Shown in pieces: positions 1-11,599 of a stretch of 64,000 nt of DNA. The notes under the pieces are model-generated. The model worked only from the letters and a program-made list of their open reading frames with translations. It did no database searches and was not told where the DNA came from. The position numbers were made by a program, and so were the translations under genes. Origin of the DNA: Malachius bipustulatus (taxonomy: Eukaryota; Arthropoda; Insecta; Coleoptera; Melyridae); contig OU342630.1 in assembly GCA_910589415.1 (NCBI GenBank), positions 14,479,867 to 14,543,866 of the forward strand. The letters run 5' to 3'. How positions within the stretch are numbered: position 1 is the stretch's first letter; every line of letters begins with the position of its first letter.

Positions 1-512
1 TGGTAGTCAAATTTAAACAGCCTCATCTGGCACTCATGACTTGACTTAACTATCTCGATTGTGTTTGTTTTTTATATTTTTTTTAATTATCGGTAACGGA
101 ATTACACTCATTTAATCTTTACCTATTTCTCGAGTTCAATTAGCTTTGTCACTGTGGCATCGTTTATTCGAATTCGAACTTAATAATGGAACTAAAATAG
201 ATTTTCAATAATATTTTCAGATATGTTTATCCTTGCAACGATTTTTTTTTTAAACGACAAGTTTGAAACTTTGTTGGACTTGTAATTTTATATGTTTCAA
301 TGGTAATGTCTTTCTGGGTATTATGGACCTATGCAGAATTTATTTTCCCGAAGAAGGGGATCTATTGCAGTGTTGTAATTTTTTTTTTCACTAAAATTTA
401 TATAAGTTTGTAAGGAAGTCATGCTGGAAAAAAATGGATGAACTTATAATCCTTAATCCACATCAATGAATGCTGTGTTATTGTGGTTGTCCGTCATTCC
501 GGGATCAGCCTG
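1..512. repeat. Window-truncated copy of a TA-flanked repeat element (partner at 8834-9490)
   Basis: The right end reads GGGATCAGCCTG followed by TA, the mirror of the CAGGGTGATC type of terminus. The interior matches 9000-9490 along most of its length: shared landmarks include the 'cggaacggaattaca' type segment near 100 and 9080, and the 'cagtgttgt' stretch near 370 and 9340. The left end lies outside the window. No ORF. It is probably a non-autonomous Tc1/mariner-type element; the assignment rests on the ends and the TA flank only. Confidence 0.6.
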
Positions 513-1202
513 TATACTCTCCCCTAAGCTCAACGTATTTATTACATTTTTTTCCTTGAATTAACAACTATAAGAACCATTCTTATTGGATTTACTCAGG
601 AAATAAGAAAATATAATAACATACAGGATGTCCTATTAAAAAATATATAACGATGTTGTCATTACTGTGCCAGGAACATCCCGTACAAAAAAAAAATAAC
701 GTCACAAGAAATTAAAATCAATTTAGAAAAATGACCTGTTTTCCGATTTTTCTCAATACTAAAGACATAAAGATTTATCGACTTGGTTTCATAATTTAGT
801 GGCTCACTGTACAGAGTGTTTTAGTTGATAGTAGCTAACCTCAAGCAATTGATAGAAAAAGTCATTTTAATGAAGAAATTTTTATACCGATCGACATAAA
901 AAACAATATGGCGGCCATAAGAAAAACAAAAGTTGGCTATGAAAACTCGAAGATCTAGTCGGCTTAGAAAATTTTTGTAAGGTCAAATGGATAGCTTCTG
1001 ATGAATTATGTTAACCCACAAAAAATCATTTATTATAATATCCTATAATAAAAAAGTTATGGCTAAAATAAGAAATCTCGATTTTTCTGTTTTTTGCAGG
1101 ATATTTCAGCAACGACTGAAGATAACCAATTTTTGTTTCATATTCTTATTAAGCATAAAATTGTGCAACTTTTCTCTGCTTTAACTCTGATTTGGTCATG
1201 GT
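513..1202. repeat. Fragments of dispersed palindromic-element families
   Basis: No gene is visible. A terminus-like 'acaggatgtcc' begins near 622. The segment around 900-980 (ATGGCGGCCATAAGAAAAAC and flanks) recurs near 46000 and 56045 on this strand and near 48415, 55770 and 59455 on the other. The stretch 1080-1200 matches the inverse of 48130-48270 and 55480-55620. It is decayed non-coding repeat DNA. Confidence 0.45.
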
Positions 1203-1807
1203 ATTTTCAGGTCATAAAGAGTATAATTTTATAAATCGCTAGCCTGTCAACCGGTTTCGGATCTTATCAAATTAGCAAGACAGTTGTCATATTCTTCAGC
1301 AACCGTAAAAAACAATAATTATCATACATCAATTAAAAATGTAGATCGGAAGGAAGTTTCAGGTTTGTTAAAAGTCTTAAAAAAGACGTTTGGGTGTGGT
1401 AACCACAGCCGAGTCTGACGAATATTTAAAAATTAAACCCTTTTTAAAATGAAACAGGGAAAGAAATAAAAGAATTTAAGATTCATTAAAATTTGAGGAT
1501 GTTATAAATAATTAAAAATATGGTAATTAAAGCAAGTTAAACGTTGTGTCTGACGTGAAGCGCCAGCGGAAAGTAACACTTTCCGGGTAAGTTTCTGGAT
1601 GCTGTGCTGACCCGAACGGCTTTTTAAGACTTTTAACAAACCTCGTGAAACTTCCATCTCCGTCTCCCTTTTAAATCGATGTTGTATGATAATTATTGCT
1701 TTTTACGGTCACTGAAAAATATGACAACTATCCTGATGATGGGGTAAGACCCGAAATCGGTTGTTAAGCTAGCAATTTATGAAATTATACTCTTATGACC
1801 TGAAAAT
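1203..1807. repeat. 605-bp inverted-repeat element with ~190-200-bp arms
   Basis: The left arm (about 1203-1400) and right arm (about 1605-1807) are reverse complements with scattered mismatches. Both carry ATTTTCAGGTCATAA at the outer edge, then a GCTAGC-containing segment, then an 'aataattatcataca' block. The ~200-bp loop includes a small hairpin GGAAAGTAACACTTTCC. No ORF. It is a foldback or MITE-like element about 190 bp beyond the splice donor of the hig Ig exon, so it sits in the next hig intron. Confidence 0.75.
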
Positions 1808-1996
1808 TTGCCTTTTTGCCAGAAATTGAAAAATATATAGCCATTGATCATGGCTTTTGAATTTTTCAAATCTGACGAAAAATAAAGATGTTACTGGGTT
1901 GGCTTTGTTTTGTAAACGTATCTCTGTATATGTATAGCGACTTATTACATAATCAATTTCAGTTATAAATTCAGAAATGAAAGTTTGGGCTCTTAC

Positions 1997-2170
1997 CTGT
2001 AAGGTATTGTCCAAGTGGTGACGTCCAGGTCCAATCCGGGGAGCCGAGACGTCTAGAAAAGAGACATTCTAGATGAAGAGTTGACCCCGGGAACACTGCC
2101 AATTCGCCGCTGGGTTCTACCGAGGCACTTCCTGATGGTATCCTGATCAATATCGTGGGTGGTGCGTCCT
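1997..2170 (-). CDS. hig: hikaru genki (hig)-like exon: first part of the immunoglobulin domain
   Basis: On the minus strand a 174-bp open exon lies between an acceptor (TTCATTGCAG|AG) and a donor (ACAG|GTAAGA); it enters and leaves in phase 1. It encodes roughly EDAPPTILIRIPSGSASVEP, then SGELAVFPGSTLHLECLF, and ends WTWTSPLGQYLTG. This is the front half of an Ig domain with its first cysteine (LEC) and core tryptophan. I recognise it as hikaru genki; in Drosophila Hig is a secreted CCP/Ig protein of the synaptic cleft needed for normal locomotion. The phase-1 join to the CCP exon at 39437-39599 rebuilds a clean T-E-D junction. The rest of the Ig domain and later CCP exons must lie below position 1, outside the window. 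Confidence 0.85.
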
Positions 2171-4949
2171 CTGCAATGAACATTTTTGGTAAAGCTTAAC
2201 GATTAAAGCTTAAAATACCTGCATGATACTTAAAATTGATATTAAATGCGAACGTTTAGTACTACCATTATTTAGTGACCTAGTTTTTTTTTTTGAGAGA
2301 CTCATATCTTTATCACGAAGCCATACGAAGAAATATCTTTTTTGTACAACTGCCATTAAAAGTCACACTTTTAACGACAGTTGACAGTGTTAAAAGTGAT
2401 TGTTTAAATGGAAGCGTGTTAAAAATACTTTTAACACTAGTTTTAAAAATATTTTTAACACAAGTGTTAAAAGTAATTCTATCTACTTTCTCTGCACTTA
2501 CATTCTCTTAACTACATTTTCTCATGATGAAATTAGACAAAATTATAGGTGATAAGATTTTTTCATATTCTCTCTATTACTGGCAAACATATTAATAAAA
2601 AATAAGTACCTAATAGTCGAGAATTCCAGACAATAATAATTGTTCAGAAATTGCAATTAATAATAATTATTTTGACGTCTCTTATATTTGTCTGCACGCA
2701 TTTGTTAGAAACCATAGCGTCGGCAACGGTTGCTATGCATAGTATACACGTACTTATCTGTAATATTTTAAAATACAATTTGAAGTTGAGTGTCATTCTA
2801 AATTCATCAATTTTATCATCAAAATAGAGCAGTTTTACAAAAACCATTGTATGATATTCGTCTTAAAAGTGAAGTTTTATTTATTCGTGAAATTTGTTCA
2901 ATTCGCTCCGCTACGCTTCGCTCATTTCACAAACCTTTTTACTTAAAAATAAAACTTCACTTTTAACACTAATATCATAAAGAGCTATTTTCTACTCCTA
3001 ACCTTTAATATGCATATTAAATATGAATCACCAGTGCTTTAATGGATCTCATTAAGATACAAATTTTCATTAAAGCACTGGTCAAGCTATCCGATGGCAG
3101 AGGAGCATTTGCAATAGAATCGGTTCCTGTTCGCTCACAATCGGGTCTGTCCAAACCAACCGAAGTCACAGAGTTGTCATACTCACGACAAAAATTGCCT
3201 TGTGATATCAATTTAAAATCAAAACAGTGTTCTGATTTTTTTTATTACAACACAACAGTCTTATAAATCATAGAGCCAAGAGTAGCGGCAATGGTAGAAT
3301 AGTTAAGTAGGTATATACTCAATATATAGAATAATGCAAAGGTTAACTCATGGGGGAATACAGATAAAATTAACAGGTTTGTGAAATGATGTGATGATGA
3401 TCGAACTTGTTCGAAATGAATGACACACAATACTGTATATTTGTTTATTTCATACTAATACATTATAACTAGATAAACGCTTGGTTACCGTAACTATAAA
3501 CATACTCATAACTCCCTTGGGACTGTTATGAATCCATAACTCCCTCTAATTCTAATATTACTATTGGTTTAATTCTGGTAACCATTGGATGTTGCTTTTG
3601 TTATTGCATTGTTGGTTGCATATTTGGATTTCATATGTCATTTTCTACAAACTTTTCAGTTGATATATCCATGGTAATCAATAATCATGGTTACTCAATT
3701 ATTAAAAACATTCGTTTAATTTTAAAAACCAACAGATTTCGTTTTTATATTTCATTTAGTATAAAATAAAATAGATTATGTATCACGGGAGTTATTAGAT
3801 GTTAATAACCTCGGGCAACTTAACAAACCCTCGGAATTGCAATATGTTGCCCTCTGTAATTAACATCCTCATAACTCCCTTGATACATAAATAACTATTA
3901 TCTACTCCCTTAAATGAAAGTTGACAATTATTACAAAACCACTTGCATAGCTTGAAAGTGAGCCTTTCCACATACTTATACCTGTTATGTAATGAGAATC
4001 AAAGCAGTGTTGTTATTTTTTTATTATAACTTGGTCTTATAAACACCAGAGTCAAAAGTAGCGGCTATGATAGAACAATAATTATTATTAAGTGTTATTA
4101 TGTTATTATAAAATGTAAAACAAATACCTTAAAATATTAATACCGGACACTTCCTCTCAAAACCTCCGTCCATTTTTACAGCGCCCTCATGCAGGAACTG
4201 GGGCCACTAAGCTGTTTTTAAATTCAAAGTTAGGTAACTTTTCACGGTTTTTGACTGCTGCAGTCAATCATAATTATTAATAATTTGTCATTAGTAATTA
4301 TTGAACGTTTTTAGTTTCAAGTATAATTTCAATTTAAAGTTACTCTCAAAGCATTATATCAGCGGATAATTTTGTTGCGTACCAGTTAAATAGGCATTTA
4401 TAATGTACCGCTGTCCGCTGTATGCTGTATTATTAAAGTGAACATATGTCTGGAAAATATGTACTGTGTGCTGTGTGCGGTTGCTCGAACTATGGATTGT
4501 TAAGCAAGTCCAGATCTTTCCACGGTGTTCCACGCAGGAATAAAGAATTATGTATAAAGTTAACTTTATAAGCCGCGTAAATAAACTTATTAATATTTTA
4601 TAACTATATGCTGATGGAAATAGGAACAAGAAATAGGTTATAACTCGGATTATAATAACATTGATGAATGACGAAATTTTGAAGTGTGGAGTGTCGAAGC
4701 CGATTTCTCACCATAGGTATTATTTTGTACTGATCATTTCATGGAAAATGAGGAATCCATTTTCCTCATGAAAATGTTGTTATTCCAGCAAATAATAGAC
4801 CTTTAAAACTGCAAGGAAGCACATTATATTGGAATTGCGGCAAATAAAAGGCTTACACTTAGGTATATAGCGATTCAATCTTTTTGAAATATACCTACCT
4901 AAAGATTAATAATATTGTGTGTAATAGTTGTTAATAATTATTGTTAATA
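2171..4949. other. Intronic DNA with short hairpins and small direct repeats, no gene
   Basis: An inverted repeat at 2851-2978 has ~30-bp arms (AAAAGTGAAGTTTTATTT and its complement) around 'gctccgctacgcttcgctc'. A second hairpin at 3030-3082 has arms ACCAGTGCTTTAATG / CATTAAAGCACTGGT. The block at 3230-3300 recurs imperfectly at 4005-4085 (shared 'agtagcggc'). Around 2350-2480 the motif GTTAAAAGT and its complement recur. Around 3500-3900 the phrase 'ataactccctt' recurs in both orientations, as in a decayed inverted-repeat element. Open frames here are short and unconvincing. Confidence 0.5.
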
Positions 4950-5493
4950 CAGGGTGTCCGGTAAGTACCTCCTAATCTCTCGGGAGCATACAGGGGAGGT
5001 CAAAAAAAACCTAGTCTGTCATAAAAAAAATTTCCTAAAGTGTCCCCAAACGGAGATATGAAGCCCTAAAAGGGTGCCCCGCAATTTACTTTTTTGGCTC
5101 TAACTTTTGAACCGACCTGTATAATTCGATGAAATTTAAATACTTTATAGAGGCCACAAAGAGCCATATCAGGTCATATTAAAGTCCTTGTTTGATGTCG
5201 TCAGGGAAGTCAGGAACGGTTTTATACCGCCAAATTTACGGTTATTAAGCCAAACATCTACTCTGATGTGGCTTAATGAGTCTTTATAGCCTCTATAAAA
5301 AATAAAAATTTCATCAAATTATAAAGGTAGGTTCATAAGTTAGAGCCAAAAAAGTAAATTGCGGGACACCTTTTTAGGGCTCCATATCTCCGTTTTGGGA
5401 CACTTTAGGAATTTTTTTTATGACAGACTAGGTTTTTTTTTTATCTCCCCTGTATGCTCCAGAGAGATTAGGAGGTACTTACCGGACATCCTG
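4950..5493. mobile_element. 544-bp TA-flanked palindromic element (Tc1/mariner-type MITE)
   Basis: Ends are CAGGGTGTCCGGTAAGTACC and its near complement GGTACTTACCGGACATCCTG, each next to TA (4948-4949 and 5494-5495). The arms extend inward about 190-200 bp, and the whole element is close to palindromic. There is no transposase ORF. The CAGGGTG end and TA target fit a non-autonomous Tc1/mariner relative. Confidence 0.8.
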
Positions 5494-7126
5494 TATAATA
5501 AACATATTGAAAACTTTGTTGTTTATTGTTGTATTAATTCTTCGTCCCAATTTCCTCCGTCTAATTCCATGTTAAGAGCTTTTCTATTCAGCGTTGATAT
5601 TTAAAACCCCCGCTATGTTTCACCAAATTTAATTGCGTATTTGACTAAAATATTCGATTACCAAACATCGGGAAGGACTATAATGCCAATTGACCCCTGT
5701 GTAAGTAATATAGAAAAAACAACTTTTAAACCAAATTAACAAGATTGAAAGAATGTTATTTGAAATTTGAGTCATTTAATAAAATTTGCATTAAAATAAA
5801 TAAATAAATAAATTTATAAAAAATATAAAATAAAATATATAATAAAGCCAGTGGGTAATGGATAAAAGTGGCTAAAATTCTATAACCGCTTATTAGCATA
5901 TTTTTGAAGGAATTGAACTGAAATTTTTACAATAGATAACTATACAAGTAACCTTTACCGTCAAAAAATTTCAAGAAGTGAATAAGAAAAATGGCGGAGG
6001 AATTTTTAAAAATGATGTTTATTTCTCTAAAATTTTAAATTTTCGCTTTTCAAAACATCCCTGTAACTTTTTTTGAAGTTATAAAAAGTTGTGTGAAAAA
6101 TATCATTCTTTCAGTGGAATTAGCCAGTGACGGGCGTAGGAAAAAGGACAAAATTGTTAAATTTTGACCATTTTTTTTGTGTTTTGTTTTAATTAAAAAA
6201 TTAATTTTAAGGCACGTTTTCAAACGAAATGAAATAAATTTTTCACAGTAAACCACTACGCTAATATGACCTGACCATCGAAAATTTCAGAAAGACAATT
6301 AAACAGCGGTGAAAATATTCATAATTAATTCGCATAAAAATACACTAGTTACTTATGGGATTGATGTACAAGAAGGTTTTTTGTTTTTCACTGCGTCAAT
6401 TGCTTTTGTGGAAGTTCGAGGCGAACTTCAAAGGACTGCGATAAAACTGAACTTGGAAGCAAAACTGCATGGCTTTTTAATTTAAGAAATGTTCATTATC
6501 ACACGGAAAATATTTTAAATTTTGTGATATACAATATAATTAAAAGTATTTGATAATATATACGCTATAGTAATTAATATGAGGGCCAATAAGAAAGAGA
6601 TAAATATGTCAGGTTAATAATTTCCGAAAATTTAAGTAAGGAATTGACTTCATCGCATACATAGAACACGATATAGAAGGCTTATTGTTCCGAGTTGCCA
6701 TTGATAGTAAAGACCTGGAGCTCTAAAGGAAAGTAGAGAGAGATAATTGCAATATTCTATAATTGGCAATTATGAAGCTGAGGGTTTGTTTTTGACAGTA
6801 CAATGAACACATGTCCAAAACTTGTCAATAAAATTACTTGAAAGCTTCCTTAATTGCAATTAACCTTAATGGAAATTACCTACGTTAACTAGTTGGAGGT
6901 TCTTAATGTTTTATTTTTAAACTATTTCATTAATTTCCTGCTATTGATTTTCTAAGTTGCTAGATTACCAAGCACCTAAACGCACCTAAACGCATTTCAA
7001 CCGTGTTCATGTTTTAGTCAGGCTTCGGGCTTCGGAATCGAAATTCATGTCTGCATGTGATTAAATCTGCAAAACTATAAAAAAATAAAATATTCTGATT
7101 GTTTACAGTTTTAAAGATTCAATCTC
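5494..7126. repeat. AT-rich intronic DNA with a decayed repeat from 5845 to about 6400
   Basis: A short (AATA)n-like stretch lies at about 5790-5845. From 5848 (AGCCAGTGGGTAATGG) to about 6400 the sequence resembles 11540-11590, 13320-13450 and 13870-13950: shared pieces are 'aaggaattgaactgaaattttta', 'agccagtg' ends and 'aagaaggttttttt'. The CAGTGGCG-type ends recall non-autonomous hAT elements. No credible ORF; nothing further recognised from 6400 to 7126. Confidence 0.4.
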
Positions 7127-7853
7127 ATAGCGAATTCGAGTTACTGCACTTTTCTGCTCCGGGTGCGCATCGAGACGGAATCTCGTGTTCGATTTGTAGG
7201 ACTCCGTTCCAGTGCTTTTCGTAATCGTATTCGAGTTAAAGTGAACTCTAGCGGTGCATATCGTAATTGTGTTCGAGTTACACTTGCTCTCTGGCAGTGC
7301 ATAGGAAAATATGTTCGAGTCGTATGGCGAAACTGTCCCGGAGCAAAATAAACTGCACCGTCAAATTTGACGGTGCAACGGTGCACTCCCGTAAATTTAG
7401 AGGTTAGAAATAGCGGGAAAATTAAATACTGATTCCTTACTGATTCCTAGTAATTCCTTAAACCAAAAATTTGTGGATAAGTACATTTTATGTATTGTAT
7501 GAATTACAACTTATTACAATAATTAAAATGGATCACGCCTTGTAGTTCCACGACTCTGTTATAATAAGAATAACATCATAACAACAAACAACCGTGATAG
7601 GTATAGGATAGGGATAGGTAGAAGGCTATAATGAAAATGCAGACTGGAGGGAAACTGGATTGCACACTGCACTGCACCGGTGCATGGCGCTCTGGCTCTG
7701 GCTCTGGTTCTGGCCTGCCCTGACACAGTTCGGTTCCATACAGAGTCGAAATGCGAAAGTTTTGCTCCGGACTGGAGCAGAATTCTGGGCAGAACTGATT
7801 CAGAGACAGATCGATCTCGCTCCGAGCAAGTGCAGCCAACTCGAATTCGCTAT
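7127..7853. repeat. Putative 727-bp element with ~17-bp inverted ends and GC-richer interior
   Basis: The left end ATAGCGAATTCGAGTT is matched inverted at the right end by AACTCGAATTCGCTAT. The subterminal word TTCGAGTT recurs within the left part near 7215, 7270 and 7315. Near 7356 there is a short palindrome CACCGTCAAATTTGACGGTG. The interior is richer in GC than its surroundings, which produces overlapping but unrecognisable open frames. I see no clear target-site duplication, so the superfamily is not assigned. Confidence 0.5.
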
Positions 7854-8833
7854 CAGACATGAAATTATTGCAATTGCCGATAAAGTCCTAGCTGATGCAA
7901 TTTTAGAAACATTCTTGCACATCAATCGCATAAATTGATGGCCTCTTGCTGTAGGATGATGGTGACTAAATAAATAAACAGTGTATTTTTATGCGATTCA
8001 AATATGAATATTTAAGCGTTTTTTGAATTGACTTTCCGAAATTTTTCACGGTTAGGTACATCTTATTTGTATTATTATAGTTGTCTACTGTGCAAATTTC
8101 AGCTCATATCCTTTAAAACGGGCTATAAAATAAATATAGAAATTTAGCAACTTTGCACCTTTTCCTATGCACTAACTAATTTTAAGAACGCAATTTTCTT
8201 GCACTACCTTGAAATTCTAAAATAGTTACAGGGGCCTATTAAAAATCGAAATTTAACATTTTATAGAAATAAACGTCATGTAAAAAATTATAATTCTGCC
8301 GTAATTTTTTGTGTTTTCTTCTTCAAATTTTTGAAGATTAAAGGCTATTAGTATCGCTATCTACTGTGAAAATGAAATTTCAGTTGAATTTCTTCGAAAA
8401 TGTGCTCAAAAATTGTTAAAGAAATTTAGCCATATAGTTTCAAAGTTTTTTTGCATCTTGCTTATACAGGGGCTTCAAAATAGTAATTTTTACGCAAATT
8501 AAAAATGACCGCCATTTTGAAACCGCTCGCCATATCACTGCTTATGGATATCTTCTCCCACAAAAAATTTCAGTCTCCTAGATTGAAAACTGCGATCAGA
8601 AATCGCGTGCATCATGAACGGCTATTTTCAAGTTTTGAAAAGACACCTGTAAAAGGTACGCGACTGGATATTTTTTATCCAAAATCCAAAGTGCTTGTAA
8701 AGTTTTACAAGAGTGCAAAATCTCGTTGACTAATCTTGAAATATGACACTACAGGAGCGGCGTTTTTAAAATCGCAAATTCTCGATTTTGGAGAAACACA
8801 TACACGTAATATATATTTTTTTATAAATATATA
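7854..8833. other. AT-rich intronic stretch, no recognisable feature
   Basis: The sequence is mostly A/T with scattered phrases typical of the palindromic families nearby ('tgaaatttcag', 'gccattttga', 'ctataaaat'). Open frames are short and lack recognisable domains. I see no gene here. Confidence 0.4.
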
Positions 8834-9490
8834 CAAGGTGATCTCGAAATGGCGGACAGGGTATACAGGGTGTTGTAAAGGATGTTCAGAAAGACTGTAA
8901 ATTTGAAACAAAAATAGGTTCATCGGCTTCGATACCGAGATGGAGATATATGGTGTCCTTTTTCTAAAATTTAAATCAAAATGGCAGTAAACTGTCAAGA
9001 ACCTTCACTGGCAAAGCACATGATTTGACATAAGTGACATAACTATTGCGAGAGTGTTTGCGTTTTATTGTTTTTGTTATCGGGAACGGAATTACATGCA
9101 GGCATTCAAAGTTTACCTATTCCCTGAGTTCAAGAAAAATTTTAAATTTGGCAACGTTATTAGAATTCGAGCTAAACAATTCAACATAAATAGATTTTTA
9201 ATAATATTATCGGATATGTACCGCACAACGATAATTGTTTTAAGGTTTGTTGGACTTGCCATTTCATATGTTTCCATGGTAACTTATCTATCTGGGTATT
9301 GTAGACCTATACATTATTTTTTTGCCTGAAGAAGAGTATCGCAGTGCAGTGTTGTGACTTTTTTTTCCACAACAGTGGTCATATCTTCTTAAGGGAGCCA
9401 TACTGGAGAAAAAAGTAAATGAACTTAGAATCTTTAATCCACAATGGATGCTTTGATGCTGTCCGTGTCCGCCATATCGGGATCACCCTG
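8834..9490. mobile_element. 657-bp TA-flanked element with ~25-bp inverted ends
   Basis: The left end CAAGGTGATCTCGAAATGGC and right end GTCCGCCATATCGGGATCACCCTG are inverted copies, flanked by TA at 8832-8833 and 9491-9492. The interior from about 9000 matches 1-512. A second CAGGGTG occurs inside, near 8873. There is no transposase ORF. It fits a non-autonomous Tc1/mariner-type element. Confidence 0.7.
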
Positions 9491-9690
9491 TATATACAAA
9501 GTGATTGGTTAAGGGTACGGAGCGGCTAAAATATAATAATATACAGGATGTCTCCGTTAAAATAACGAAGTATGTGCCCTTTATCTAATGATTATAGATA
9601 AAAATATAACACAGCTTGAAAATTCAAATTGTAGTTTACATACAAAGTAGTTAAATTTGAAAACGGCTCGAAATATAGGAAAACAAGTTA

Positions 9691-10096
9691 TGGTGGGATT
9701 AAGTATAAAAAGTCAGATGTGACGTCACACTAACCGTCCGAATTAATATTTTTAATTTCACCAGAAAACGTCAAACAGTTAAATGTCAAGTTGTGAACGA
9801 GCGTAAATTATTGAAGGAATCATTCAAACAATGAATTGAACCGCTTACGTCAGTTCGAGAGCCACTGACAACTACAGAAAATTTATCCACGTAATGACAC
9901 TCTATCCTCTGTGTTGTGCATTTAATTCTCATTCAAAACCAATGTTGACGGTATACTTATTTATGCGGGATGGAGTGTTTAGACAAACTGGACGGTTACT
10001 ATAAAAACCACGTATATGAAACAAAATAAATCGAACTATCAGAAGGATGTGTATTCTTAATCGATACGTATGACTTTTTAAACTTTATCGGACTAT
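9691..10096. repeat. ~406-bp dispersed repeat, copy 1 (copy 2 at 13461-13865)
   Basis: This segment is nearly identical to 13461-13865, differing at a small number of bases. The ends are imperfect inverted repeats of about 16 bp (TATGGTGGGATTAA / TTTATCGGACTATA), and AAAAAGTCA / TGACTTTTT lies just inside. Near the left end is a perfect TGACGTCA palindrome. No ORF. It interrupts a fragment of the 'aaaacggctc...tcctatcttaacttttcatg' palindromic family, so it is a real insertion, probably a MITE. Confidence 0.75.
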
Positions 10097-10157
10097 ATAT
10101 ACGTTCCTATCTTAACTTTTCATGTGGAATCTTATTGTGTAGTTGGATTTTTTTATA

Positions 10158-10895
10158 CAGGGTGTTCTACAAGCTCTATGACAAACTTTGACAGATGGTA
10201 GGTTGCTTGATTTTAAACATATTTTTTTCAATAAACATGGGTCCGATTCGTTTTTGTTTAGAAGTTACAAGCATTTAACCTTTATTAACAATCAACAATA
10301 AAAATTTAAATTAAATGATAATCACAAAACTTAAGACTATAAAAATTGTTCGAAATGTCCACCCTCAGCTTGAATGCAAGCCTCACATCGACGGACTAAA
10401 GATTCGGTCACTCGAAGAATGAGATTTGGATCATTTCTTATTTGGTTAGCTGCATCTTGAATTCTTTCAAGTAACTGCTGATGGGTAGCGATTTCAACAT
10501 GGTAGACCAGCTGCTTCATGTGTCGCCATAAATAAAAATCCAGAGGATTCAGATCGGGAGAACGAGGTGGCCATGATATTGGACCTCCTTGACCTATCCA
10601 TTTATTCGGGAAATGTTCATTTAGCCAAGCAGCAACTTGTTTTCCTCTATGTGGAGGTGCACCGTCATGCTGATACCACATATTTTGAATAATATTGAGT
10701 TGCACGTCATCAATAAACTCTAAAAGGTCGTGTTCTAAGAAATGTCTATAAAGATCTGCATTTAAACGATCATTCTTTAAATGCTTGTAACTTCTAAACA
10801 AAAACGAATCGGACCCATGTTATAAAAAAAATATGCTTAAAATCAAGCAACCTACCATCTGTCAAAGTTTGTCATAGAGCTTGTAGAACAGCCTG
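10158..10895 (-). mobile_element. 738-bp deleted IS630/Tc1/mariner-superfamily DNA transposon with ~118-bp TIRs
   Basis: Inverted repeats at 10158-10276 and about 10780-10895 begin CAGGGTGTTCTACAAGCTC and end in its complement, flanked by TA (10156-10157 and 10896-10897). Between them lies a minus-strand DDE transposase C-terminal region. The inner edge of the right TIR cuts directly into the coding frame, so the N-terminal DNA-binding region and the start of the catalytic domain are missing. It cannot encode a working transposase. Confidence 0.85.
10337..10801 (-). pseudogene. C-terminal fragment of a DDE transposase (Tc1/mariner-like)
   Basis: About 154 codons remain. Visible motifs are YQHDGAPPH (the second catalytic aspartate block) and SPDLNPLDFYLW, the family hallmark around the third acidic residue, here aspartate. 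The first catalytic aspartate and all of the helix-turn-helix region are missing. The apparent start codon lies in the TIR and is not a real start. The source family is the insect group of transposases with DGAPPH and RSPDLNPLDF signatures; I cannot place it more finely. Confidence 0.85.
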
Positions 10896-11599
10896 TAGAA
10901 TGATGGAAAAAAAATTTTATGCAAAGAACGTATGGTGTGTCTTACTCTATACATATATTAAAAATATTTTCCCTATACAGGCTGTCGAGAAAAAGAGTAA
11001 GAGACAAAAATTACTTTTTTCAAAGGGGAACACCCTATAGTTACATTACTGAATTTATTTTTACAACGTCCGCGCAGCTTCACCTTTCAAGATTTGACCC
11101 CTCTAAAACATATGTTGGACTTTGGATTTTCGTTGAAAAAGTTTTCTAAACTCACGTGGTTTCTACATGGTGTCACCTCAAAATTCGAAAAGAAAACGTT
11201 CATGTGTGGCACCATTTTAGGTCGCGGTTTTCAATCTAGGGGACTGAAATTTTTATGGTCGTAAGATATTCACATGGAGTGGTCTAATGTTGCATTTGAG
11301 CAAAATCGATAGAGCCGTTTCAAGATGGCGGACATCAGAATAAAAAAAACTTGTAGCAATTTTATTAGAAGCTTATTTACTTTTATTTTTATATTATTTA
11401 TATTTATATGAATATATTGTTTTATTTTATATAAATTTATGAAATTTACTAACTTATTAGAAATTAAATTAACAGGACTGAAGGGACGTTTTACGTTAAC
11501 CTTACGCTAGTGTAAATTAAAAAAAAAAATTCGTTAATAAAGCCAGTGGCGTGAGTAGGAACAGGGTATAAATTTTTATAACTTTCATAAGGTAAGCGA
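10896..11599. other. Repeat-derived DNA without a recognisable gene
   Basis: Fragments of palindromic families are visible ('ctatacaggctgtcgagaaa' near 10972, 'tttcaagatggcggac' near 11318). AT-rich DNA follows, then an AGCCAGTGGCGTGAG end near 11542 that matches the repeat at 5848. The open frame from 10919 has no recognisable domain. Confidence 0.35.

Noticed and set aside
7576..7938. Overlapping open frames of 90+ codons on both strands around 7.6-7.9 kb
   Set aside because: They arise from GC-rich repeat sequence inside the 7127-7853 element. Low-complexity Trp/Leu and Pro/Glu runs and no domain.
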